A DNA stretch of 5,993 nt from NCBI GenBank assembly GCA_017554135.1, contig JAFZIX010000263.1, positions 1-5,993 of the forward strand, written 5' to 3'. Below the pieces are notes generated by a model. That model did no database searches. It saw only the letters and a list, made by a program, of their open reading frames with translations, and was not told the origin of the DNA. Position numbers and translations under genes: made by a program. This DNA comes from Bacteroidales bacterium (GTDB lineage Bacteria; Bacteroidota; Bacteroidia; Bacteroidales; UBA932). Numbering within the stretch: the stretch's first letter is position 1; every line of letters begins with the position of its first letter. Shown piece by piece: positions 1-5,231 of this stretch.

Positions 1-218
1 CCCTCCCCCTAGCCGGGGGTGGCAGGTCGTTCGGAATCGGGCAGAGCCCTGCGCCAGGCAAAGTCGTTGCAGATACGTTACTGAGCCATGGGATTCGCGT
101 GAGCGATGGGGTGATTTATGGCGGGCCAAGCGGAGTCCGCATCAACCTGGCATGCCCCGAGGCCACAATGAAAGAAGGCCTCCGGCGAATCGCCGAAGGC
201 CTCGAAATCATCCTCTAA
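1..218 (+). CDS. C-terminal end of a MalY/PatB-type PLP-dependent aminotransferase (partial, 5' end outside window)
   Basis: An open frame enters from the left edge (first full codon at position 3) and ends at TAA 216-218, giving the last 71 residues of a protein. The tail reads GVRINLACPEATMKEGLRRI followed by a short helix. It matches the C-terminal subdomain of fold-type I class I/II aminotransferases of the MalY/PatB (cystathionine beta-lyase-like) group. There, an Arg in the (V/L)R(I/L)N.ACP motif binds the substrate carboxylate, and the preceding I.VSDG..YG stretch is the usual small-domain strand and turn. The catalytic PLP lysine lies upstream, outside the window, so activity and substrate (C-S lyase or aminotransferase) cannot be decided. 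The first 25 or so codons fit the family less clearly. The gene converges on the porin gene with 4 bp between stop codons. The family call is fairly sure, the exact enzyme is not. Confidence 0.8.
   Translation, partial: LPLAGGGRSFGIGQSPAPGKVVADTLLSHGIRVSDGVIYGGPSGVRINLACPEATMKEGLRRIAEGLEIIL
176..202 (-). terminator. Probable terminator hairpin of the porin/transporter operon, inside the aminotransferase 3' end
   Basis: AGGCCT (176-181) pairs with AGGCCT (197-202), and CGGCG (183-187) pairs with CGCCG (191-195). One C/A mismatch separates the two stem blocks and the loop is AAT, giving 11 GC-rich pairs. Read on the minus strand, the hairpin begins 21 nt after the porin stop codon and is followed by the T-rich run TCTTTCATT. 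On the plus strand no T-run follows. The T-tract is interrupted, so this is a moderate-confidence intrinsic terminator. Confidence 0.45.
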
Positions 219-222
219 ATAA

Positions 223-1485
223 TTAGAAGGTAAACTTCACCAATCCCTGCACACGATGGTTAGTGATCCAGTGCAGGCCCTTGTCATACAGGCCGGTGGC
301 CAGGTTGATACCCTGAGCCTTGTCGCCGTACTGCACGGTGGTCATCTCATACTCGAGGCCGAGAGCCACCTTGCCAAGATTGTAGATGATAGTAGGGGTC
401 ACGCGGGCCATCTGGTTCATATTGTCGAAACTGTTGCCGCTGAACCAGAATCCTACGAGTTTGCCGGTAGCATCAACAGCAAGAGTCTCCTTGGTGCCAA
501 AATTCTTCACATAACCTGCGAAAAGGATAGCCTGAACCTTCTTGCCGTAGCACAGGCTCAGCCAACTGGAAGAATTGCGGGTAGGAGTGTACTCCATGTT
601 GCCGTTGTCCAGCACCTTCTTCACGCCATAACCGCCATTCAGATTGACATGGTCGCCGGCCTCGGCAAATACTGTCTTGAACTTCACGCTGAACAGATCC
701 TTTGCATACTGAGTGTAGAAGAAAGGAGTGAAGGTGGTAATGCGGTCGGACCTGTATCCGAAATCATCTGAGATGACAGGCTTGATGCTGAGCATATTGA
801 TACCGAGGCGCACCGTCAGGCCATTGGCCTTATAGTTTGCACCCAGATACACCTCGGGAGTATTGCCGTACTTGATATAACTCGCGCTCTTGCCCTCGGG
901 ACCGTTTGAGCAATACTGCATCTGCCACAGAGCGGCACCGGTGAAAGAAATCGCATCCGTGAGTTTATAATCTACCTGAGTGAGAGGAGTGCGGCTGAAG
1001 GGGCCGAAAGGCGCACCGGTATTCAGCGAGAACACATCGGGCATATCGGCTGCCATAGGATGCCAACTCTGGCCTGCCTTGAAGGTCCAATCCTTCTTTG
1101 CCAGGGTGACGAAAGCCTGACGCAGACGGAAATTGGCGGTACCGGTCACCTTGTCGGTGCCAAGGCCGTTATAGAAATCTCCTTCTACGCGTGCACTGAC
1201 CTTCCATCCTTCCACCTCATAACCCTTAACCTCTACCCAAAGACGGGAAGTAAGGGCGGCGAAACGGAAATTCGGATATCCATTGACATCGTCACCATTG
1301 GCGGCGAGTTTCTCGTCGTAAGGAACATAAGTGAAGAAGTCCTCGGTGAGGCCGATCATCTTGCGGGAATCAAGTGCATAGAAATTACGGATAAATCCGT
1401 GAATCTCCACGCTGGGCTTGCTTTCCTGTGCAAGTGCCGAAAGGGAAAGGACAGCAAATGCTACCGCTACAAATATCTTTTTCAT
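223..1485 (-). CDS. DcaP-like trimeric outer-membrane porin
   Basis: The 420-residue protein starts with a clear Sec signal peptide: MKKIF, a hydrophobic stretch to about residue 16, and cleavage after ALA at 19/20. It continues as a beta-barrel with alternating polar and aromatic strands and ends in an aromatic residue (KFTF), as barrel proteins do for BAM recognition. Residues 119-144 carry the RLRQAFVTL...AGQSW pattern of DcaP-like porins. DcaP of Acinetobacter is a channel associated with dicarboxylic acids. An upstream in-frame ATG at 1569 would add 28 residues ahead of the signal peptide and overlap the transporter gene, so ATG 1485 is chosen. The gene starts 10 bp after the stop of the DASS transporter, so the two are probably co-transcribed, with the porin supplying the outer-membrane step. 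No strong ribosome-binding site is visible, which is usual for Bacteroidota. The substrate is inferred from the neighbour. Confidence 0.82.
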   Translation of the reverse strand: MKKIFVAVAFAVLSLSALAQESKPSVEIHGFIRNFYALDSRKMIGLTEDFFTYVPYDEKLAANGDDVNGYPNFRFAALTSRLWVEVKGYEVEGWKVSARVEGDFYNGLGTDKVTGTANFRLRQAFVTLAKKDWTFKAGQSWHPMAADMPDVFSLNTGAPFGPFSRTPLTQVDYKLTDAISFTGAALWQMQYCSNGPEGKSASYIKYGNTPEVYLGANYKANGLTVRLGINMLSIKPVISDDFGYRSDRITTFTPFFYTQYAKDLFSVKFKTVFAEAGDHVNLNGGYGVKKVLDNGNMEYTPTRNSSSWLSLCYGKKVQAILFAGYVKNFGTKETLAVDATGKLVGFWFSGNSFDNMNQMARVTPTIIYNLGKVALGLEYEMTTVQYGDKAQGINLATGLYDKGLHWITNHRVQGLVKFTF

Positions 1486-1495
1486 AGTCAACAGT

Positions 1496-2944
1496 TTATG
1501 CAAAAGGGAATATCTTGGTGAGCCAGAAGAATCCAAACACGAAGCCAACGACGCCGATGATAATGCCAATCTTCGACATATCCTTGGTTTCCACCAGTCC
1601 GGTAGAGGCTGCGATAGCGTTCGGAGGAGTGGAGATGGGGAAGCACATTGCGATGGATGCGCAGGTCGCGATGAAGATGATCATCGCCTTGGAGCCTCCG
1701 AGTGCGATGAACGACGCATTGTTGGCTGCAGCAGGATCTGCCATGCCTTCGGCAACGACTATCAGGATAGGAATCAGCAGGGCCGCTGTTGCGGAGTTGC
1801 TGATGAAGTTGCTGAGGAAGTAGCATACCAGGCCGGCGATGACAAGCACCAGCACCACGGACATGCTTCCGAAAGGAATTGCCTCGATCAGAACCTTTGC
1901 CAGGCCGGTTCCCTGCAGGCAGGTGCCGAGGGCGAAGCCTCCCGCCACCAACCAGAGAACGCTCCAGTTTATCAACTTGATGTCTTCTTTAGTGAAGATA
2001 CCAAGCATGGTGAACAGGGCAAGTGGAATAAGGGCTACGACATTGGAATTAACCTTATGTATCGCCTCGGTCATCCACAGCAGTATGGTTCCCACGAAGA
2101 TGATCCAGGTGGCGTAGTATTTCCAGTCTTTTGCTTTCTTGTTTTCGGGAATCTCAAGCACGACTTCCTTAGCCTTGAAGGGGAAGAAAACCTGAAGCAG
2201 GAACCATGCGAAAACAATCATGATGACCACGTAGGGCACCATGTGTGCCATCCAGGTAACGAAACTCACGTCTGAACCGGCTTCGGCCAGGAACTTGACT
2301 GCAGTTGCATTGGGAGGGGTTCCGATGGGAGTTCCAATTCCGCCGATATTTGCAGCGATAGGAATTGCAAGCGCAAGACCTACACGGCCTTTATCGTCCG
2401 AAGGAAGAACCGCAAGCACGGGAGCCAGGAATGCGAGCATCATGGCGGCGGTGGCGGTATTGCTCATGAACATGGAGAATACGCTGATCACTATCAGGAA
2501 TCCGAGCAGGACGGATTTAGGCTTTTTGCCGAAGGGCTTCAGCAGCACACGGGCCAGCGTAACGTCCAGGCCGAATTTCTCTGCCATGATGGCGAGCACG
2601 AAGCCGCCGAGGAAAAGCATAACGACAGGATCGGCGAAGGAGGCCATCAGGTCTTTATAGGAAACCAGCTTGCCGGCATCGGGGGTGCAGAGGAATCCGA
2701 GACCCTTGTTGGAAACTGTAAGCAGGGAAATGACGATAACCAGCAACGAAGTCGTCCAGTTGGGGATGATCTCGAAAATCCACATAAGTGCGGCGAACAC
2801 GAAGAGAGCGATCACGCGCTGCTGGACAATTGTAAGGGCATCGATGCCGAAGAAAGAAACGGGCACTACCCAGAGAAAAACTGTGGCTATGAGCACGATG
2901 GGCAGAAGTACACAATACTTGACATTGAATTTCTTGTCAGCCAT
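1496..2944 (-). CDS. SLC13/DASS-family sodium:dicarboxylate (or related anion) symporter
   Basis: A 482-residue inner-membrane protein with a dozen or so hydrophobic segments and the internal two-fold repeat of DASS (SLC13, VcINDY-like) transporters. In repeat one the SNT motif is at 161-163 and GTPPN at 208-212. In repeat two the equivalent motif is SNS at 382-384 and STPPN at 438-442. In VcINDY these hairpin-tip SNT motifs bind substrate carboxylate and Na+, so Na+-coupled uptake of C4-dicarboxylates such as succinate, fumarate or malate is the likely role. Sulfate and other anions are also used in this family and cannot be excluded. The length is typical. ATG 2944 (MADKKF) is chosen because the longer frame to 3043 would translate through a hairpin and a promoter-like element. 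It is the first gene of an operon with the DcaP-like porin and is divergent from the PCMD gene. Confidence 0.9.
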   Translation of the reverse strand: MADKKFNVKYCVLLPIVLIATVFLWVVPVSFFGIDALTIVQQRVIALFVFAALMWIFEIIPNWTTSLLVIVISLLTVSNKGLGFLCTPDAGKLVSYKDLMASFADPVVMLFLGGFVLAIMAEKFGLDVTLARVLLKPFGKKPKSVLLGFLIVISVFSMFMSNTATAAMMLAFLAPVLAVLPSDDKGRVGLALAIPIAANIGGIGTPIGTPPNATAVKFLAEAGSDVSFVTWMAHMVPYVVIMIVFAWFLLQVFFPFKAKEVVLEIPENKKAKDWKYYATWIIFVGTILLWMTEAIHKVNSNVVALIPLALFTMLGIFTKEDIKLINWSVLWLVAGGFALGTCLQGTGLAKVLIEAIPFGSMSVVLVLVIAGLVCYFLSNFISNSATAALLIPILIVVAEGMADPAAANNASFIALGGSKAMIIFIATCASIAMCFPISTPPNAIAASTGLVETKDMSKIGIIIGVVGFVFGFFWLTKIFPFA

Positions 2945-2966
2945 ATTAAGAATAATTATACACGTC

Positions 2967-2993
2967 AAAAAAAACCGCTTTCCTAGAAAGCGG
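2967..2993 (-). terminator. Hairpin plus U8 tract in the leader of the DASS transporter (intrinsic-terminator-like)
   Basis: On the minus strand CCGCTTTC (2993-2986) pairs perfectly with GAAAGCGG (2982-2975) around a 3-nt loop. Eight consecutive T residues (2974-2967) follow at once. This is the textbook form of an intrinsic terminator, but it sits 22 nt upstream of the transporter ATG on the same strand. No minus-strand gene lies directly upstream for it to terminate. It could be a leader attenuator, a block on antisense transcription from under the PCMD/glycosyltransferase genes, or a stabilising 5' stem-loop. The shape is certain, the role is not. Confidence 0.55.
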
Positions 2994-2995
2994 CA

Positions 2996-3003
2996 CAAAG
3001 TTA
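2996..3003 (-). promoter_or_regulatory. Candidate Bacteroidota -7 element (TAACTTTG) for the transporter/porin operon
   Basis: The minus strand reads TAACTTTG, an exact fit to the Bacteroidota -7 consensus TAnnTTTG. No TTTG sits at the expected spacing of about 19-21 nt upstream. The nearest, at 3038-3035, is about 31 nt away. Initiation from this element would start within or next to the hairpin at 2975-2993. Weak to moderate call. Confidence 0.35.
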
Positions 3004-3009
3004 ACAAAT

Positions 3010-3017
3010 TATTTTCG
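3010..3017 (+). promoter_or_regulatory. Weak candidate -7 element (TATTTTCG) for the PCMD/glycosyltransferase operon
   Basis: TATTTTCG differs at one position from TAnnTTTG and would place the transcript start some 55 nt before the PCMD start codon. No matching -33 TTTG is visible. It is listed because it is the best plus-strand candidate in the divergent intergenic region. Confidence 0.2.
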
Positions 3018-3079
3018 AATATCACGCGATGGAGCAAACGCATGCCGGGGAACGGATTTTGCAGCCAGCATGGATTGTC

Positions 3080-3835
3080 ATGAAAAAGACAGCGATCATA
3101 TCCTTGCTGGTTGTTTTATGCGCTGCGCCGATGCGCGCCCAGCAGATCTACAATATGGATTTCGACGACTGGAGCAAGGAATCCGGCACATGGTATGCGC
3201 GTATGAAGGATGCCCCGGCATCGAAGCGTGTCTGGGATTCCGCAAATCCCGGCCTCAGCACGCTGGGAGTCAACGGCACCACGCCCGAATACAAGCACGT
3301 GGCCGTGCAGGGAGAAGGCAAGGCAGCGGCCAAGATTGAGAGCAAAAAGGTGCTGTGGGCCTTCGTGGCCGGCAATCTCTTTACCGGCAAGTTCAATAAA
3401 GTAGTGGAACTGTCGGGCGCCGATCTCGATTTCGGCATTCCGTTCTCCGGCCGTCCCAAGAGCCTTTCGGGCTACGTCCACTACATCCCCAAGCCCGTCA
3501 ATTATGCCAAGGAGCCCTATCTTCACATGAAAGGCAAGATGGACTACGGCCGCATAGAAGTGCTGCTGATGGATATCGACAAACCCTACCACATCGTCAC
3601 CTGCAAGGAAGAATTCTTCGACACCGCCAACGACCCGCGCGTGATCGGCAGGGCGGTGATGGAACTCACGAAAGACACGGGAGGATACATCCACTTCGAC
3701 ATCCCTTTCAAATACAGGAACGCCAAGACACCCAAATACGCAATTGTCGTCGTCACTCCCAGCTGGTACGGCTCTTGGTTCACAGGTGGCAGCGGCAGCA
3801 CAATATACGTGGATGAATTCAAATTCAATTACTAA
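3080..3835 (+). CDS. Secreted stand-alone PCMD-domain protein (putative carbohydrate metabolism domain)
   Basis: The protein has 251 residues. Residues 1-20 are a signal peptide (MKKTAIISLL..., cleavage after MRA at 20/21). The cysteine at 14 is not in a lipobox, so it is probably a soluble or periplasmic protein rather than a lipoprotein. The rest, from about residue 23 to the end, resembles the PCMD domain of Bacteroidota surface proteins. Recognisable stretches are MDFDDW (26-31), VWDSANPG (51-58), AGNLFTG (97-103), PFSGRPKSLSGYVHY (121-135), NDPRVIG (184-190), and a terminal TPKY...FTGGSGS..YVDEF. The fold is expected to be a beta-sandwich, and the family has no firm biochemical function. 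Many PCMD proteins carry extra N-terminal domains, while this one is only signal peptide plus domain. An in-frame ATG at 3029 would bury the signal peptide, so 3080 is preferred. The glycosyltransferase follows after 3 bp. Confidence 0.85.
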   Translation: MKKTAIISLLVVLCAAPMRAQQIYNMDFDDWSKESGTWYARMKDAPASKRVWDSANPGLSTLGVNGTTPEYKHVAVQGEGKAAAKIESKKVLWAFVAGNLFTGKFNKVVELSGADLDFGIPFSGRPKSLSGYVHYIPKPVNYAKEPYLHMKGKMDYGRIEVLLMDIDKPYHIVTCKEEFFDTANDPRVIGRAVMELTKDTGGYIHFDIPFKYRNAKTPKYAIVVVTPSWYGSWFTGGSGSTIYVDEFKFNY

Positions 3836-3838
3836 GCT

Positions 3839-4987
3839 ATGAAAATTCTTTTTGTCGTCAACAACTACTATGCATCGGGCAACGGCCTTTCCGCGTCCGC
3901 CCGACGCACGGTCCAGTATCTGCGGGAGGCCGGACAGGATGTCCGCGTGCTTTCCGGCAGGAACCACGAAGCGGAGACGCCCCAGCCGGACTATGTGCTG
4001 GGTGATTTCCATGTGCCGGTTTTCGACGGCCTGGTGCAGTCCAACGGCTACAAGTTCGCCCGCACGGACATACTTACAATCAGGAAGGCCGTGATGTGGG
4101 CGGACGTCGTGCATCTCGAGGAACCTTTCATCATCCAGATGGTGACAGCGCGAATCGCAAAACTGCACGGAGTCCCTTGCACGGCTACCTATCATCTGCA
4201 TCCGGAAAACCTTTTTTGTGCTATCAATCTCGGTGAATGGAAGTTCTTGAACGAGAATATGTTACGCGCCTGGCGCGACCTCGTCTTCGACCACTGCTCC
4301 GACATCCAGTGCCCCACCGAAAACGTGATGGAACGCCTTCAGAAATTCGGCTTCAAGGCACGCCTCCATCTTATATCCAACGGCATCATCCCAGACGCCA
4401 ACATCCGTCCTGCAGCAAAGGCGCAGGACCCGTCCAAGCCATTCCTTGTGGTCTGCATCGGTCGTCTTTCCGTAGAGAAGGACCAGCCCACGCTTCTGGA
4501 GGCGATGAAATACTCCAGATACGCCGACCGCATACAGCTCTACTTCGCGGGCCGCGGCCCGGAAGCGGATGCCATAGAAGAAAAAGCCCACAAGCTATAC
4601 GAGGACGGTATCGTGAAATACGATCCCATCTTCCGTTTCCACGACCGCGACGGACTCCGCAAACTGGCTGCCAAGGCAGACCTCTACATACACTGTGCAA
4701 CTGTGGAAGTGGAGGGATTATCCGCACTGGAGGCCCTCCAGCAGGGTGTCGTGCCGGTTATCGCGAAGGGAGAACTCACTGCGACTTCGCAGTTCGCCCT
4801 TGACGAGCACAGCCTCTTCCCGGCGAAGGATCCTGAGGAACTGGCCGCCTGCATAGACTATTGGCTGGACAATCCGACCGAAAGGGAGGAAATGGGAGAA
4901 CGCTACGCCGAATCTACCGAGGACTATGACATACACAAATCGATAGCCGCCCTGATTGATATGTTCCAATCAGCCATTGAATCATAG
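3839..4987 (+). CDS. GT4-type (GT-B fold) glycosyltransferase
   Basis: A 382-residue cytoplasmic protein with the two Rossmann-like halves of GT-B enzymes. The N-terminal acceptor domain opens with MKILFVVNNY and a glycine/serine loop (SGNGLSASARRT, 13-24), and contains TYHLHPENLF (117-126). The C-terminal nucleotide-sugar domain has VVCIGRLSVEKD (204-215), whose Arg209 and Lys214 match the donor-phosphate-binding pair. It also has the E-x7-E motif of retaining GT4 enzymes at Glu290 and Glu298 (EVEGLSALE). Length is normal and no membrane segment is seen. The donor is a nucleotide sugar. The acceptor is unknown, but lipid, glycolipid or cell-surface glycan are the common acceptors of related bacterial enzymes. 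The gene begins 3 bp after the PCMD stop without a visible ribosome-binding site, suggesting co-transcription and possibly translational coupling. Confidence 0.88.
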   Translation: MKILFVVNNYYASGNGLSASARRTVQYLREAGQDVRVLSGRNHEAETPQPDYVLGDFHVPVFDGLVQSNGYKFARTDILTIRKAVMWADVVHLEEPFIIQMVTARIAKLHGVPCTATYHLHPENLFCAINLGEWKFLNENMLRAWRDLVFDHCSDIQCPTENVMERLQKFGFKARLHLISNGIIPDANIRPAAKAQDPSKPFLVVCIGRLSVEKDQPTLLEAMKYSRYADRIQLYFAGRGPEADAIEEKAHKLYEDGIVKYDPIFRFHDRDGLRKLAAKADLYIHCATVEVEGLSALEALQQGVVPVIAKGELTATSQFALDEHSLFPAKDPEELAACIDYWLDNPTEREEMGERYAESTEDYDIHKSIAALIDMFQSAIES

Positions 4988-5023
4988 AACTCGGATAGGA
5001 ACGTCTATTTGTAATATTTGTCT

Positions 5024-5071
5024 GGTACCTGTAAAGAAAAACCGCATTTTCTCTACAGGTACCCCCTTTTT
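5024..5071 (+). terminator. Strong hairpin terminator after the glycosyltransferase (repeat unit 1)
   Basis: The arms GGTACCTGTAAAGAAAA (5024-5040) and TTTTCTCTACAGGTACC (5047-5063) pair over 17 positions with a single A/C mismatch around the 6-nt loop ACCGCA. CCC and T5 (5067-5071) follow. It starts 37 nt after the glycosyltransferase stop codon and probably ends that operon. The 3-nt offset between stem and T-run is slightly unusual. Confidence 0.65.
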
Positions 5072-5181
5072 ACCCCTTACCTGTCAAGGTTTTCCGGCCA
5101 AACCTCTACGGGTCGGCCATTTTTTGCCCTACCTGTAGAGAAAAAGGACTAAAAGCTATACAGGTCTACCGACAATAAAAA
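5026..5181. repeat. Three-unit diverged tandem repeat, 52-bp period, each with an inverted dyad
   Basis: TACCTGT starts at 5026, 5078 and 5130, exactly 52 bp apart each time. Each unit has an inverted partner about 22-23 nt after the ACCTGT: ACAGGT (5055-5060), ACGGGT (5108-5113) and ACAGGT (5160-5165). Units 1 and 3 share TACCTGTA(A/G)AGAAAAA. Units 1 and 2 share CCG at the same offset, CTCTAC(A/G)GGT shifted by one base, and a following T-run before CCC(C)T. The units are diverged, so this is either an old tandem duplication or a dyad element reused with fixed spacing. It does not encode a credible protein. Confidence 0.6.
5096..5125 (+). terminator. Second, weaker plus-strand terminator-like hairpin (repeat unit 2)
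   Basis: GGCC (5096-5099) pairs with GGCC (5115-5118), and ACC (5102-5104) pairs with GGT (5111-5113) across a small internal loop. An A and then T6 (5120-5125) follow. It would act as a back-up terminator after the one at 5024-5071. The stem is short and interrupted, so confidence is modest. Confidence 0.4.
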
Positions 5182-5210
5182 ACCGGCCACCCTGCAAATA
5201 GGCGGCCGGT
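5177..5210 (-). terminator. Intrinsic terminator of the glutamate dehydrogenase gene
   Basis: On the minus strand ACCGGCC (5210-5204) pairs with GGCCGGT (5188-5182) over 7 bp. A mismatch and two further GC pairs continue inward. The stem is followed by T residues down to 5177. It starts 21 nt after the dehydrogenase stop codon, the normal position for an intrinsic terminator. Confidence 0.75.
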
Positions 5211-5231
5211 CATCAATGCAACATTCAAATA

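Noticed and set aside
5..19. CCCCC/GGGGG dyad at the left edge
   Set aside because: It is only a 5-bp stem inside coding sequence, has no T-run, and is likely chance in a GC-rich stretch.
1486..1569. Upstream start for the porin (28 extra residues)
   Set aside because: It would place extra residues in front of a clear signal peptide and overlap the end of the transporter gene.
1418..2275. A 285-codon plus-strand open frame antisense to the porin and transporter genes
   Set aside because: It is polar and rich in His, Asp and Glu, has no recognisable domain or initiation signal, and overlaps two strongly supported genes. It is an antisense shadow of their codon use.
3000..3019. Small palindromes GTTAAC and TTCGAA in the divergent intergenic region as operators
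   Set aside because: Six-base palindromes are expected by chance in AT-rich intergenic DNA, and no longer symmetric site surrounds them.
2945..3043. Upstream start for the DASS transporter (33 extra residues)
   Set aside because: The extension would be translated through the TAACTTTG element and the hairpin-U8, while MADKKF at 2944 is a normal start for the family.
3116..4201. A 361-codon minus-strand open frame under the PCMD and glycosyltransferase genes
   Set aside because: It covers two unrelated genes antisense, has no family signature, and is best explained by codon bias on the opposite strand.
4956..5138. A 60-codon open frame overlapping the glycosyltransferase end and the repeat array
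   Set aside because: It runs through the terminator hairpins, starts inside the glycosyltransferase gene in another frame, and resembles no protein.
5026..5181. CRISPR array
   Set aside because: The unit starts are regularly spaced, but only about 7-16 nt are shared, the units are diverged throughout, T-runs look like terminator tails, and no cas gene is nearby.
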